From: JAFDZW01 sp964404255 | GTDB lineage: Bacteria; Bacteroidota; Ignavibacteria; Palsa-1295 | NCBI GenBank assembly: GCA_964404255.1 | Contig: CAYOJJ010000005.1 | Span: forward strand, 93,636 to 157,635 | Direction: 5' to 3' | DNA: 64,000 bases | Shown here: positions 26,589-35,668 of the stretch, in pieces | How positions within the stretch are numbered: position 1 is the first letter of the stretch | Layout: each line of letters opens with the position of its first letter | The notes under the pieces: model-generated | Database searches by the model: none | Told to the model about the DNA's origin: nothing | Seen by the model: the letters and a program-made list of their open reading frames with translations, nothing else | Position numbers and translations under genes: made by a program

Positions 26589-26817
26589 TGTAGCTGAAGT
26601 AATAGTGAATAGTTACTTGGAGACGAATAGCAACCCTAAATTCGGACAAACGTCTTTTAAGTTATTGTAAAAATATTCTCTAAAAGTGGTAATTTATGGC
26701 CGGAGATATAATCTGTTATGGGCAAGGAAAGGGAGGTGATTGTAGAAACGAAATTCTAATTCCATTGCTTATCAATACGTTGTAACAGTTACGGCCGCTG
26801 CCAGTACACTAATCATT

Positions 26818-28194
26818 ATGCTCAAACGTCTAAGTATTGCCCTGGTTTTCCTGTTGTTCGCAGCACAAAGCCTCTGGGCACAGCTTCCTCCGTGGACCCG
26901 CTTCAAATTAGCCAATGGGCTCGAAGTGCTGGTCGTCGAAAATCACCTTACCCCTATCGTCACGATCGAAGTGGCTGTCAAGAACGGCTCGTTCACCGAA
27001 TCGCCGGAATATAACGGCTTATCCCACCTATACGAGCACATGTTCTTTACCGCTAATGAGAAAGATACCAGCGAAGACGATTTTCTCGATCGCGTCGATA
27101 AGCTTGGTATTATTTACAATGGCGAAACGCATGAGGAAAATGTGCAGTATTACTTCACCCTGCCAAAGCAGAATACCGAGGCCGGTCTGGATTTTATGGC
27201 GACTGCTATTATGCATCCGCTTTTCAAGCAGCATGAGATCGATCAGCAGATCACTGTTGTGCTCGGAGAGTTCGATCGTAACGAGGCTAACCCTTATTTC
27301 GATTTTAACCGCAAGATAGCAAAAGCACTTTGGGGCGATAACTGGGTCCGTAAAGATCCGCTCGGGCAGCGCGAAGCGATCAAGGCTGCGACGCGCGAAA
27401 AAATGCTGACGATCAAGAATAAATATTACATCCCGAATAATTCGCTGTTGATCGTTGCCGGTGATGTTAATACTGCTGAGATCAGAAAATTAGTACCGAA
27501 ATACTTCGATGTCTGGAAGCCCGGGCCGGATCCGTTTAAGAATAATCCGCCGCCTACGATCGAGCCGTTGAAAGATATTAAGTTTGTTACCGATAATGTT
27601 CAATCGCCGAATGCCGCTGTATTGCTTCGCTGGCATGGGCCTTCGATCGGCGTTGACGATAAGGGTACCTATGCCGCCGATGTGTTCAGCGAGATCATTC
27701 GTCAGGAAGAACATCGCTTTACCAAGAATCTGATGGAATCGGGTATTGCCAGCGGCCTGAACTTCTGGTATTATACCCAACGGCTTGTCGGTCCTATTCA
27801 GGGTGATATCTATGCCACCCCTGAGCGGATCAAGGATGCAATGAAGCTTTTCTGGTCTGAATTAGATAAATTCACCCAACCGGATTATTATAGCGACGAA
27901 GAACTCGAGACTTCGAAAGCAACACTCAGAAGCCGTATCCTTTACGACAGTGAAAGCCTTTCGGAATTCAGCAAGACAATCGCCTTTTGGTGGGCTTCGA
28001 CAGGCCTCGATTACTACGAAGGATATCTCGATAACCTTGCGAAAGTAAACCGAAAGGATATTAATAATTACTTAAAGCGCTATGTGATCGGCAAGCCCTA
28101 TGTTCTGTCGCTGGCGATCAATTCCGCCGCTGCCGCTGCTTATCATATCGAACCGGAGCAACTGACCCACGATGCGTTACTACAAGCAAAATAA
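26818..28194 (+). CDS. Secreted M16 zinc peptidase, catalytic subunit
   Basis: 458 residues with a signal peptide (1-21, ending LWAQ). The inverted zinc motif HxxEH is intact in GLSHLYEHMFF (near residue 70), with the distal glutamate in the VVLGEFDRNEANPY region, as in M16 (pitrilysin/processing-peptidase) enzymes. Both halves of a single M16 unit are present. The next gene encodes a second M16-fold protein without the zinc motif, so the pair probably forms a periplasmic heterodimer, as in known M16B two-subunit enzymes. A GGGAGGTGAT sequence lies in the upstream spacer but is not placed before this ATG. Confidence 0.9.
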   Translation: MLKRLSIALVFLLFAAQSLWAQLPPWTRFKLANGLEVLVVENHLTPIVTIEVAVKNGSFTESPEYNGLSHLYEHMFFTANEKDTSEDDFLDRVDKLGIIYNGETHEENVQYYFTLPKQNTEAGLDFMATAIMHPLFKQHEIDQQITVVLGEFDRNEANPYFDFNRKIAKALWGDNWVRKDPLGQREAIKAATREKMLTIKNKYYIPNNSLLIVAGDVNTAEIRKLVPKYFDVWKPGPDPFKNNPPPTIEPLKDIKFVTDNVQSPNAAVLLRWHGPSIGVDDKGTYAADVFSEIIRQEEHRFTKNLMESGIASGLNFWYYTQRLVGPIQGDIYATPERIKDAMKLFWSELDKFTQPDYYSDEELETSKATLRSRILYDSESLSEFSKTIAFWWASTGLDYYEGYLDNLAKVNRKDINNYLKRYVIGKPYVLSLAINSAAAAAYHIEPEQLTHDALLQAK

Positions 28195-28198
28195 GTTA

Positions 28199-29533
28199 AT
28201 GACTATGATGCGTATCGCCCTTTTTCTGGTCATTTCGGTATTCCTGGCTACCGTTGTGGCGGCCGACGAGCACGACGAATCCTACATTACCGATGTACAG
28301 GAATTTAACGTCGATGGCATAAATGTACTGCTTCGTGAAAGCCACCAGGCTTCGAGTATTTCGACTATTCTCTACATCGATGGAGGTACGAGTGCGCTGC
28401 CGGACGGCGAATTAGCGTCGAGCGAATATTTTGCGACAAAGCTCATTCCTGAAAGCGGTACCGAACTTACGTCGAAGGCATACTACCGCCGTAAAATGCA
28501 GCGGATGGGTTCAGGTATTGGCGGCTCCGACGGACGCGATTATTCTGCTCTTTCGCTCAGGTGCACGAGAGAAAATTTCGATACGACCTGGAAATTTTTT
28601 TCCGAGATGTTGGTGCATCCGAAGGTCGATCTTACGGAGTTCCAAAATCTCCAGCGTAATGCGTTGGTAAGTTTTCAGCAGGGACGCGATAACCCGGATA
28701 TTCTCTCAAGAACCATCATAGATTCTGTCTATTTCCTTCATCATCCGTATGGTAAGCGTCTGACCCGCGAGAACATTTCTGCCCAGACGCCGGAGCACGT
28801 ACTGCAGTACTTCAAATCGCTGATGATCAAATCGAGATTCCTGCTCGTTGTCGTCGGTGATATTACCCGTGCAGAACTGGAAGCAAAAATGAGATCGAGT
28901 GGTATCACGGCTTTGCCACAGGGCAATTTTGTCCGTCCGGTCGTCACTTATCCGCCGAAAGCTTTTTCTCCGGGAGCGTATTTCCCACATATCGATCGTG
29001 ACTTGCCGACGAAGTATGTTATCTGTTACCACCAGATCCCGAGCAAAGGGGATTCCGATTATTATGCGTATGTTCGCGTTCGCAATTTTATGGGTGGTTT
29101 CCTTTTTCAGCATTTGAGAGTACAAACTAATCTTTCTTATGCACCGAATAACGACGATCTCGATTGGCGCAATTCGGTCGAAGCAATCACGTTCCAGACC
29201 CAGTACGTCGATAGCGCAGTAAAAATCTTTTTTAAGGATGTCGATTTCTTCCAGAATAATCTTATCCTGGAATCGGCTATTAAAGCCGGTGTGCCGAAAT
29301 GGGCAACGAGTAACTATTTAAAACAGGAAACGACGATCGAGCAGGCAAGCAATATCGGCCAGGCCCAGCTTCTTACCGGCTCCTGGCGTAATGCATTTAT
29401 CTCCTTCGATAAACTCGCCAATGTTAAGCCGGAAGCGCTCCTGAGAGTTGCCCGCACTTACTATCGGAATTTTAACTGGTGCGTTGTCGGCGATACGACC
29501 GGGATCGACAGAAAGCTGCTCGAATCGAGATAA
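28199..29533 (+). CDS. Secreted M16-fold protein, non-catalytic subunit
   Basis: 444 residues from ATG at 28199, 4 nt after the previous stop; an in-frame ATG at 28172 would overlap the upstream gene and disturb the signal peptide (residues 1-20, ending VVAA). The fold pattern is M16 (LRESHQASSISTILYIDGG; then YYRRKMQRMGSGIGGSDGRDYS; then HHPYGKRLTRENISAQTPEHV), but the HxxEH site is replaced by ASSEYFATKLIPESG, so zinc cannot be bound. It is the expected partner of the active subunit just upstream. Its stop is 3 nt from the stop of convergent chrA. Confidence 0.88.
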   Translation: MTMMRIALFLVISVFLATVVAADEHDESYITDVQEFNVDGINVLLRESHQASSISTILYIDGGTSALPDGELASSEYFATKLIPESGTELTSKAYYRRKMQRMGSGIGGSDGRDYSALSLRCTRENFDTTWKFFSEMLVHPKVDLTEFQNLQRNALVSFQQGRDNPDILSRTIIDSVYFLHHPYGKRLTRENISAQTPEHVLQYFKSLMIKSRFLLVVVGDITRAELEAKMRSSGITALPQGNFVRPVVTYPPKAFSPGAYFPHIDRDLPTKYVICYHQIPSKGDSDYYAYVRVRNFMGGFLFQHLRVQTNLSYAPNNDDLDWRNSVEAITFQTQYVDSAVKIFFKDVDFFQNNLILESAIKAGVPKWATSNYLKQETTIEQASNIGQAQLLTGSWRNAFISFDKLANVKPEALLRVARTYYRNFNWCVVGDTTGIDRKLLESR

Positions 29534-29536
29534 GTT

Positions 29537-30712
29537 TTAAAGTAGGATTATTCCAAGAATACCCGCTGCCAAAATAATAATCGGCTCGGGTATTTTTGTT
29601 TTAACGGCAAGTATCAATGCTCCAACAGCAAAGGCTATTTCGATAGGCCCAAGCGTTGAGTGACGGGAGAGATTAATAATAGCGGCGGCAATAGCACCGG
29701 TTGCTGCTGCAGTAACACCTTTAATAAAAGCCTGGAAAGCCTCATTCTTTGCAAGGCGCTCATAGAGCGGGGTAAGGATAATAACAAAAAGATAGACGGG
29801 AAGAAATACACCAAGCGCGGCGGCAAAGGCTCCGGGAAGTGCAGCAATGAGATAGCCGATAAAAGCTGTTGTAATAACAAGCGGCCCGGGGGTGATCATG
29901 GAAACCGCCACCGCATCGAGAAACTGCCGCTGGGTAAGCCAATGATGATCTTGTACCACCCCTCCATACAAGAATGGCACGATCGCCATGCCGCTGCCAA
30001 ACACCACCGTTCCTGCCTGCACAAAATACCAGAACAATTCTACAAAGCCGGGGGCAAGTGCGGGAGATTCGGTAATAGTGAATAAGAAGGGGATAACGAC
30101 ATTGGCTCTCGAAAACAATTGCTTGGTTGCCGGCCATGCCTTAAATGCCATGGTGATCAAGCCCGCAAAGAGTAATAGCCAGATCGGTTCGTTATCGAGA
30201 ATAATAGCCATCAATGCCGCCGCGGAATAGATCATCCAAAGAAATGAATCTTTACCCATGGTCGAGCGGCTAAGTTTATAAGCGGAGCGCGCAATAATTC
30301 CGAGCACTGCAGCGCTTACGCCGGCAAAGACCGCCTGCATCCAATGCATGGCACCATACTGTTGGTAGATGATAGCCAAACTGACGACCATTATAAACGA
30401 TGGTGCGATAAAACTTAAGGCAACAGCCGAGGCTCCGGTAATTCCGGAGCGGATATACCCGATATATAATGCAAGTTGTGTAGCAAAGGGGCCGGGAGCC
30501 ATCTTACTAAAGGCTAAGCCCCGAATAAATTCCTCGCGGCTAATCCATCCACGGTGTTCGACGAGATCGCGCTCCATGTATCCTGCAAGCGGAATCGGGC
30601 CGCCAAAACCGGTGGTGCCAAGCTTTAAGAAATACAGTGATAATTTGATAAGCGAATAAGGCTCAGCCATTGAAGGGGCTTGTTCGCTGTTATGAGTCGG
30701 GTTTGAAGTCAT
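29537..30712 (-). CDS. chrA: ChrA-type chromate/anion transporter (two CHR domains)
   Basis: 391 residues with two homologous CHR halves. Half 1 has LKLGTTGFGGPIPLAGYM and MAPGPFATQLALYIGY; half 2 has VQAGTVVFGSGMAIVPFLYGG and MITPGPLVITTAFIGY. Ten or more membrane segments. CHR proteins export chromate in some bacteria, but many members in strains without resistance have other or unknown anion substrates. No ChrB regulator or other metal-resistance gene is nearby, so a housekeeping role is as likely. Confidence 0.9.
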   Translation of the reverse strand: MTSNPTHNSEQAPSMAEPYSLIKLSLYFLKLGTTGFGGPIPLAGYMERDLVEHRGWISREEFIRGLAFSKMAPGPFATQLALYIGYIRSGITGASAVALSFIAPSFIMVVSLAIIYQQYGAMHWMQAVFAGVSAAVLGIIARSAYKLSRSTMGKDSFLWMIYSAAALMAIILDNEPIWLLLFAGLITMAFKAWPATKQLFSRANVVIPFLFTITESPALAPGFVELFWYFVQAGTVVFGSGMAIVPFLYGGVVQDHHWLTQRQFLDAVAVSMITPGPLVITTAFIGYLIAALPGAFAAALGVFLPVYLFVIILTPLYERLAKNEAFQAFIKGVTAAATGAIAAAIINLSRHSTLGPIEIAFAVGALILAVKTKIPEPIIILAAGILGIILL

Positions 30713-30780
30713 CGGGATGCTTTACTAACATATGCGATAAGAAAAAAGTAGTAATTTCGTGATAGATAATTAACTATTTA

Positions 30781-31536
30781 ATGATTTCAAAAGCTGCAAA
30801 AACCAGACATATTGGTGTCGAACCGGGCTTTCAATGGCGTGGGGATGAAATAACCAGGATAGAAGGGTTATCGGATGCTGTCTTTGCTTTTGCTGTGACG
30901 CTGCTGGTTGTTTCGCTCGAAGTCCCTCATACTTATAACGATCTTTTTCGTGCTCTTCACGGCTTACCGGGATTTGTGATGACGTTTGCCATGCTGATGC
31001 AGATCTGGTTCGAGCAGTATAAATTTTTCCGGCGTTATGGGCTGCAGGATATGAAGACAGTCGTCCTGACGCTCACGCTGCTATTGATCGTTCTGGTGTA
31101 TGTCTATCCCTTGAAATTTCTATTCAATGGCCTTCTTGGCTGGGTTGGAGATCTGCTGTTTCCCTTCGTTGCTTCACCCCAAACGGATTTTTTTGCTAAC
31201 GGTCCGGATCTGGCCCATTTGATGATGCTTTATAACGTGGGGGTAGTGGCGTTGTATGGAGTGTATTTCCTGCTGTTCCAACATGCCTATAAACTCAGGG
31301 AAGAACTGCAGTTGAATAAAGTAGAGTGCTTCGATACGCGCGATAGCATGCATCAGGCAATATTTTTTATTTGTCTGGGTATTGCTGGAATTTCGATTAT
31401 TGTCTTATTGCCAATCAATTATGTGGGATTATCCGGAGTGATCTACGCGCCGGCCTGCGCCTTTTATTTTCCGATAAGCAGCTATCTTTCCGGAAAAAAA
31501 CGGAGCCGGTTGCTGGCCGAACTCCAAAAACATTAA
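30781..31536 (+). CDS. TMEM175-family (DUF1211) potassium channel
   Basis: 251 residues and six predicted membrane helices. Helix 1 has RIEGLSDAVFAFAVTLLVVSLEVP (in two parts, about residues 25-48), the TMEM175 signature that lines the pore in this family, followed by QIWFEQYKFFRRYG in helix 3. Bacterial members act as potassium-selective leak channels. It is one six-helix unit, so a tetramer is expected. No obvious operon partner. Confidence 0.85.
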   Translation: MISKAAKTRHIGVEPGFQWRGDEITRIEGLSDAVFAFAVTLLVVSLEVPHTYNDLFRALHGLPGFVMTFAMLMQIWFEQYKFFRRYGLQDMKTVVLTLTLLLIVLVYVYPLKFLFNGLLGWVGDLLFPFVASPQTDFFANGPDLAHLMMLYNVGVVALYGVYFLLFQHAYKLREELQLNKVECFDTRDSMHQAIFFICLGIAGISIIVLLPINYVGLSGVIYAPACAFYFPISSYLSGKKRSRLLAELQKH

Positions 31537-31669
31537 GAAATTATTATGAAGTAATCTGGAGGTGCGAATCCTAATAACTTATTGAATTATAAGCCAATCG
31601 CGTATTTTGTCAATAACAGCAATTACCCACAAAGTTGCCGTTTGTGATTTTCGAAGTAGCAAATCTCCG

Positions 31670-31677
31670 TATATTTG
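31670..31677 (+). promoter_or_regulatory. -7 box TATATTTG for pyrG
   Basis: CCG-TATATTTG-AG, 35 nt before the TTG at 31713. It lies downstream of another in-frame TTG (31635), which therefore cannot be the start of this transcript's protein. Confidence 0.6.
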
Positions 31678-31712
31678 AGTCCGTACTTATTGTAAAGGAA
31701 AGTAGAATAATT

Positions 31713-33389
31713 TTGGCTAAGATAAAGAAAGAGTACGGGAAGCAGACTAAGTTTATATTTATTACCGGCGGCGTTGTCAGTTCGCTCGGTAAAGGGATTG
31801 TCTCCTCTTCTCTCGGATTACTCCTCAAAGCACGCGGCCTGCGTGTGACCATTCAAAAGTTCGATCCGTATATCAATGTCGATCCGGGCACGATGTCCCC
31901 GTATCAGCATGGTGAAGTTTACGTAACCGATGACGGTGCTGAGACGGATCTCGATCTTGGCCATTACGAGCGCTTCCTCGATGTCTCGATGACCCGTGAT
32001 AATAATACCACGACGGGTCAGGTCTATAACGAAGTTATCCAGCGCGAACGCCGAGGCGATTATTTGGGGGCAACCGTCCAGGTTATCCCGCATATCACCG
32101 ATGAAATTCGTAAGCGTATGCTGCGCCTTGCCGATAGTGGTAAGTTCGATGTCGTGATCACCGAGATCGGTGGTACGGTCGGCGATATCGAATCGCTTCC
32201 GTTTCTCGAAGCGATGCGCCAGCATATTGTAAAAGTCGGCAAGCAGAATTGTCTTTCCATTCACCTGACGCTCGTTCCTTATATCTCGAGTGCGGGTGAG
32301 ATCAAGACCAAGCCGACCCAGCACTCGGTAAAGACGCTCAATGAGATCGGTATCCAACCCGATGTACTCGTGTGCCGTACCGAAGTGCATATCGATAAAG
32401 CGATTCGCCAGAAGATCGGCTTATTCTGTAATGTCGATCCCCGTGCTGTCGTCGAAGCCCGTGATGCCGAGACGATCTATGAAGTCCCGCTGACATTTGC
32501 TCAGGAGAAAGTCGATCAGATCGTGCTTGAGAAACTTGGTCTCAAGACGACCGGTAAACTGGATCTGACTAAATGGCGCCGCTTTGTCGAAAAAGTAAAG
32601 CATCCGAAGAAGAATGTTCGCATTGGCTTGGTCGGTAAATACGTCCAGCTTGCCGATGCCTATAAATCGATCAACGAAGCCTTCATTCATGCCGGAGCTG
32701 AGAACGATGCAAAAGTCGAGCTGACCTGGATCAGCGCCGAAGAGCTGGAATCGAAAAAAGATATTTCTTCCTATTTTAAGAATATCGATGGTATCCTTGT
32801 CGCGCCGGGTTTTGGTTCGCGTGGTGTGGAAGGGAAGATCAAGGCGATCGAATATGTACGTAAGCATAAGATCCCGTTCTTTGGTATCTGCCTTGGCTTA
32901 CAATGTGCAGTGATCGAATATGCCCGCAACGTTTGCGGCCTGCGCCATGCAAACTCCACGGAGTTTATCGAAGGCGATGAGAACGTGATCGATCTTATGC
33001 TCGATCAAAAGAAAGTTGCTACCAAAGGCGGAACGATGAGGCTTGGCAGTTACCCTTGTATTTTGAAAAAGGGATCGCTGGCCAATAAGATCTACAAAGA
33101 TCAGTTTATCGTCGAGCGTCATCGCCACCGCTATGAAGTCAATAACGAATTCCGCCCGATCCTTGAAGAGAACGGGTTGGCGTTTGGCGGGCTATCGCCG
33201 GATGGAAAGTTAGTAGAGATGATCGAATTGCCGCAATCGGTGCATCCGTTCTTTATCGGCGGGCAATTCCATCCCGAACTCAAAAGCCGTGCGACGAAAG
33301 CCCATCCCTTGTTCAGAGAATTTGTCAAGGCAAGTTTAGTCTATCACGAACAGCACGCGAAAAAGCCGGCTTTGAAAGCCAAGCGATAA
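31713..33389 (+). CDS. pyrG: CTP synthase
   Basis: 558 residues from a TTG start at 31713, chosen because AAAGGAAAG lies just upstream, a -7 box lies at 31670, and the length matches the family. Synthetase domain: KFIFITGGVVSSLGKGI (P-loop), DPGTMSPYQHGEVYVTDDGAE, TEIGGTVGDIES. Glutaminase domain from about residue 300: the nucleophile Cys in FFGICLGLQ, and His-Glu in GGQFHPELKSR. It aminates UTP to CTP with glutamine nitrogen, the last step of pyrimidine nucleotide synthesis. It is followed after 5 nt by an rRNA-methyltransferase gene, probably in one operon. Confidence 0.97.
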   Translation: MAKIKKEYGKQTKFIFITGGVVSSLGKGIVSSSLGLLLKARGLRVTIQKFDPYINVDPGTMSPYQHGEVYVTDDGAETDLDLGHYERFLDVSMTRDNNTTTGQVYNEVIQRERRGDYLGATVQVIPHITDEIRKRMLRLADSGKFDVVITEIGGTVGDIESLPFLEAMRQHIVKVGKQNCLSIHLTLVPYISSAGEIKTKPTQHSVKTLNEIGIQPDVLVCRTEVHIDKAIRQKIGLFCNVDPRAVVEARDAETIYEVPLTFAQEKVDQIVLEKLGLKTTGKLDLTKWRRFVEKVKHPKKNVRIGLVGKYVQLADAYKSINEAFIHAGAENDAKVELTWISAEELESKKDISSYFKNIDGILVAPGFGSRGVEGKIKAIEYVRKHKIPFFGICLGLQCAVIEYARNVCGLRHANSTEFIEGDENVIDLMLDQKKVATKGGTMRLGSYPCILKKGSLANKIYKDQFIVERHRHRYEVNNEFRPILEENGLAFGGLSPDGKLVEMIELPQSVHPFFIGGQFHPELKSRATKAHPLFREFVKASLVYHEQHAKKPALKAKR

Positions 33390-33394
33390 CATCG

Positions 33395-34225
33395 TTGAAA
33401 ACAATCAGCACCACGAGCAGTAGTGCGAGTGTGCCCCCTCCGCTTGCTCGAGCAGAATCGGACCGGCTTCGGACCCTGGTCAGAGATGCATCCGAACGAA
33501 CCGCATCGAATACCTTTGTCATTGAAGGCCCTCATTTGCTCGAACGGGCTCTCGAAGTATCGCCTTCGCAGATCAAAGCGATCTACTACACGGATGCGGC
33601 TGCTGAAAAAAATCAACCGTTACTTACTCGCCTGAAAAAAGCCCGTATTGCGATGTACGCTCTTAGCGAAAAGCAATCCGAAAAGATCAGTGATACCAGA
33701 TCGCCTCAAGGGATGTATGCGTTGATCGCAAAACCCATAGCTGCTTCTTCACAAGATTCTAAAACGATCCTTGCGCTTGACGGAGTGCAGGATCCCGGCA
33801 ATGTCGGTACGATCATCAGAGCAGCGGCATGGTTCGGCGTGAGTGAATTACTTATCGGTGCCGGCAGTGCTGATCCCTATTCTCCGAAGACCATTCGCTC
33901 GACACAGGGTGAAATATTTTCTGTAACGTGTGACACAACTGCTGCTCTTCCCGTGTCTTTAAAACAGAAACACGCTGCAGGGTACAAGATATTGACCACA
34001 ACACTCGAGCCCTCGGCGTGTTCTATTTATAAAGAGACCTTTGAAGAGAAACTGGTGATCGTCTTTGGAAGCGAAGCCCACGGTGTCTCTGCCGAAATAA
34101 CAGCTCTGGCCGACCGGCAGATAACGATCCCTCGTTTCGGCGTCGGCGAATCGCTCAATGTTGCGATGAGCGCGGCGATCATACTTTCAGAGGTTTCGCG
34201 AAGGCGCCACGAAGCTATGAGTTAG
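33395..34225 (+). CDS. SpoU/TrmH-family RNA 2'-O-methyltransferase, RlmB-like
   Basis: 276 residues from a TTG start 5 nt after pyrG. An N-terminal substrate-binding domain (about residues 20-110, FVIEGPHLLERAL) is followed by the SPOUT knot: motif 1 NVGTIIRAAAWFGVSELLIG, motif 2 LVIVFGSEAHGVS and motif 3 IPRFGVGESLNVAMSAAIILSE. These enzymes 2'-O-methylate ribose in 23S rRNA or tRNA with S-adenosylmethionine; the exact nucleotide cannot be told. The first 20 residues are Ser/Thr-rich, so a later start is possible. Confidence 0.9.
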   Translation: MKTISTTSSSASVPPPLARAESDRLRTLVRDASERTASNTFVIEGPHLLERALEVSPSQIKAIYYTDAAAEKNQPLLTRLKKARIAMYALSEKQSEKISDTRSPQGMYALIAKPIAASSQDSKTILALDGVQDPGNVGTIIRAAAWFGVSELLIGAGSADPYSPKTIRSTQGEIFSVTCDTTAALPVSLKQKHAAGYKILTTTLEPSACSIYKETFEEKLVIVFGSEAHGVSAEITALADRQITIPRFGVGESLNVAMSAAIILSEVSRRRHEAMS

Positions 34226-34270
34226 GTCATAGCAACAGGCTAAAAGTTCATCAAACCAGGGCAAAAAACG

Positions 34271-34477
34271 ATGAATAATGCTTCATTCACAAGAAAAGTT
34301 GTAACGCCAGACGCTGAGCGAAGTATATATTATTATAGAGAATGTCATGCCAAATCTGCCCGAGACGTTCTTCTTGTACAAACCAGTGGGACGATGATCG
34401 AACGGGACGATCTGGTAAGAGTAACAGCAAGCGTTCACATTCGTATTACCATGTGCCACGGAGGTGAGCAGTCATGA
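34271..34477 (+). CDS. Possible 68-residue protein of unknown function
   Basis: An ATG-started frame of 68 codons whose stop overlaps the ATG of the next gene (ATGA at 34474-34477), a typical coupling arrangement. The product is mixed in character with no signal peptide, membrane segment or domain I recognise (SIYYYRECHAKSARDVLLV is the most protein-like part). It may instead be simple leader sequence for the TPR gene. No Shine-Dalgarno of note precedes it. Confidence 0.3.
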   Translation: MNNASFTRKVVTPDAERSIYYYRECHAKSARDVLLVQTSGTMIERDDLVRVTASVHIRITMCHGGEQS

Positions 34478-34977
34478 AAAGCATAACTAACATCGAAGAC
34501 CTCTCCCCAAAGGAGAAAGCGCAAGAGTACCTGCAACGGGCCTACAAGCTGCAGATGGCAGGGAAACTCGACGAAGCCATCGAGAACTATGAGGCGTCGA
34601 TCTCTATTCTGCCGACAGCCGAAGCCTACACATTCCTCGGATGGGCCCATAGCTTCCTTGGCGATTATGAAAAAGCCATCGAAGAATGCAAAATGGCCAT
34701 CGATATCGATCCGGATTTCGGGAATCCGTATAACGACATCGGTGCCTATCTTATCCAAAAAGGCGATACCGACGAAGCCATTCCGTATCTTGAATTAGCT
34801 ATGAGAGCCAAACGGTACGCGACGCCGCATTTCCCTCATTACAATCTCGGTCGTATTCTCGAACGCCGGGGTGATTGGTTCGAAGCTCTTGGTGAATATC
34901 AGCAGGCGCTCGACCTCGAAGCAAACTATACGTTAGCTAAAGATGCGTACTATCGGTTACTTTCCCTCATGAATTGA
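34474..34977 (+). CDS. Tetratricopeptide-repeat protein
   Basis: 167 residues, no signal peptide, predicted cytoplasmic. At least four TPR units: EYLQRAYKLQMAGKLDEAIE, AEAYTFLGWAHSFLGDYEKA, GNPYNDIGAYLIQKGDTDEA and PHYNLGRILERRGDWFEALGE. Such proteins mediate protein-protein contacts. The start is well defined by an unusually strong Shine-Dalgarno (GGAGGTGAG at 34460-34468) 5 nt before the ATG. Similar short TPR proteins are frequent near housekeeping genes in this group; no partner is implied. Confidence 0.85.
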   Translation: MKSITNIEDLSPKEKAQEYLQRAYKLQMAGKLDEAIENYEASISILPTAEAYTFLGWAHSFLGDYEKAIEECKMAIDIDPDFGNPYNDIGAYLIQKGDTDEAIPYLELAMRAKRYATPHFPHYNLGRILERRGDWFEALGEYQQALDLEANYTLAKDAYYRLLSLMN

Positions 34978-34998
34978 TAACCCATAGAAGTGTAAGAG

Positions 34999-35043
34999 CC
35001 TCGCTTTATTGAACTCTTTGTTCGATGAGCGAGGTTTTTTCTT
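34999..35043 (+). terminator. Intrinsic terminator after the TPR gene
   Basis: CCTCGCT (34999-35005) pairs with AGCGAGG (35028-35034), followed by six T. The 22-nt loop is long. The upstream part of the Rieske reading frame overlaps it, supporting the later Rieske start. Confidence 0.75.
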
Positions 35044-35083
35044 ATCGAATTGTACTGTTATATTCCACCTGCGTTCAGTCTAT

Positions 35084-35590
35084 ATGAATAGAAGAGAATT
35101 TTTAGAAAAAAGCTGCCTTACGGGTTTAGCCACGGTAGCCGGTCTTTCGGTGTTGAGCTCGCTCGATATTGCAACGATCAAAGCATCTCCCGTTATTGTT
35201 GCCGGCGGAGCAAGAGAGATACCGCTGATGCTGCAGGATACCCCGGACCTCCAGCAAGTCGGCGGAGCCTATCATCTTGACATCGAAGATCTCGATAAGA
35301 ATATTCTTGTGGTTCGCACCGGTGACGAGACGTTTCTTGCCGTCGATATTAAATGCCCGCATAAAGGCTGTGACGTTGCTTATGAGAATAAGAACGGCGA
35401 AAAGTTTGTCTGTCCGTGCCATGGTTCCGAATTTAAGACGACCGGCGAAGTAACCAAAGGGCCTTCCAAAAAAGGACTGGGTGCCTATCAGACCAAGTTT
35501 AAAGACGGTGAAGTAACGATCGTTATTCCCGATGCTACCCAGGAAGGCGGAGTCCTTGAGCCGGGTGTCGATTCGACCGGTAAAAAATAA
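35084..35590 (+). CDS. Rieske [2Fe-2S] protein with Tat-like signal
   Basis: 168 residues from ATG at 35084; longer starts would run through the preceding terminator. The N-terminus MNRREFLEKSCLTGLATVAG has twin arginines followed by Phe-Leu, a Tat-type signal or anchor fitting folded export of an iron-sulfur protein. The Rieske cluster motifs are present: CPHKGC (near residue 93) and CPCHGS (near 112), separated by 15 residues. Such proteins occur in bc-type complexes or as free periplasmic electron carriers; no cytochrome b gene lies alongside, so the partner is unknown. Confidence 0.88.
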   Translation: MNRREFLEKSCLTGLATVAGLSVLSSLDIATIKASPVIVAGGAREIPLMLQDTPDLQQVGGAYHLDIEDLDKNILVVRTGDETFLAVDIKCPHKGCDVAYENKNGEKFVCPCHGSEFKTTGEVTKGPSKKGLGAYQTKFKDGEVTIVIPDATQEGGVLEPGVDSTGKK

Positions 35591-35615
35591 CCTGCCCTGA
35601 TCGCCCTTGGATTTA

Positions 35616-35668
35616 GGCGGCTAAGATCGTTGTTTACCTATTAATCGATCTTAGTAAACTATTCCGCC
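35616..35668 (+). promoter_or_regulatory. Inverted repeat abutting the dnaG start
   Basis: CTAAGATCG (35621-35629) and CGATCTTAG (35646-35654) form a perfect 9-bp stem with a 16-nt loop. Outer arms GGCGG (35616-35620) and CCGCC (35664-35668) can extend it across a 9-nt bulge, so the structure would end exactly at the GTG start of dnaG. There is no T-run, so a simple terminator is unlikely. It may be an operator or a translational control structure. Confidence 0.5.

Noticed and set aside
31818..32390. 190-codon frame antisense to pyrG
   Set aside because: Shadow of the strongly supported CTP synthase frame.
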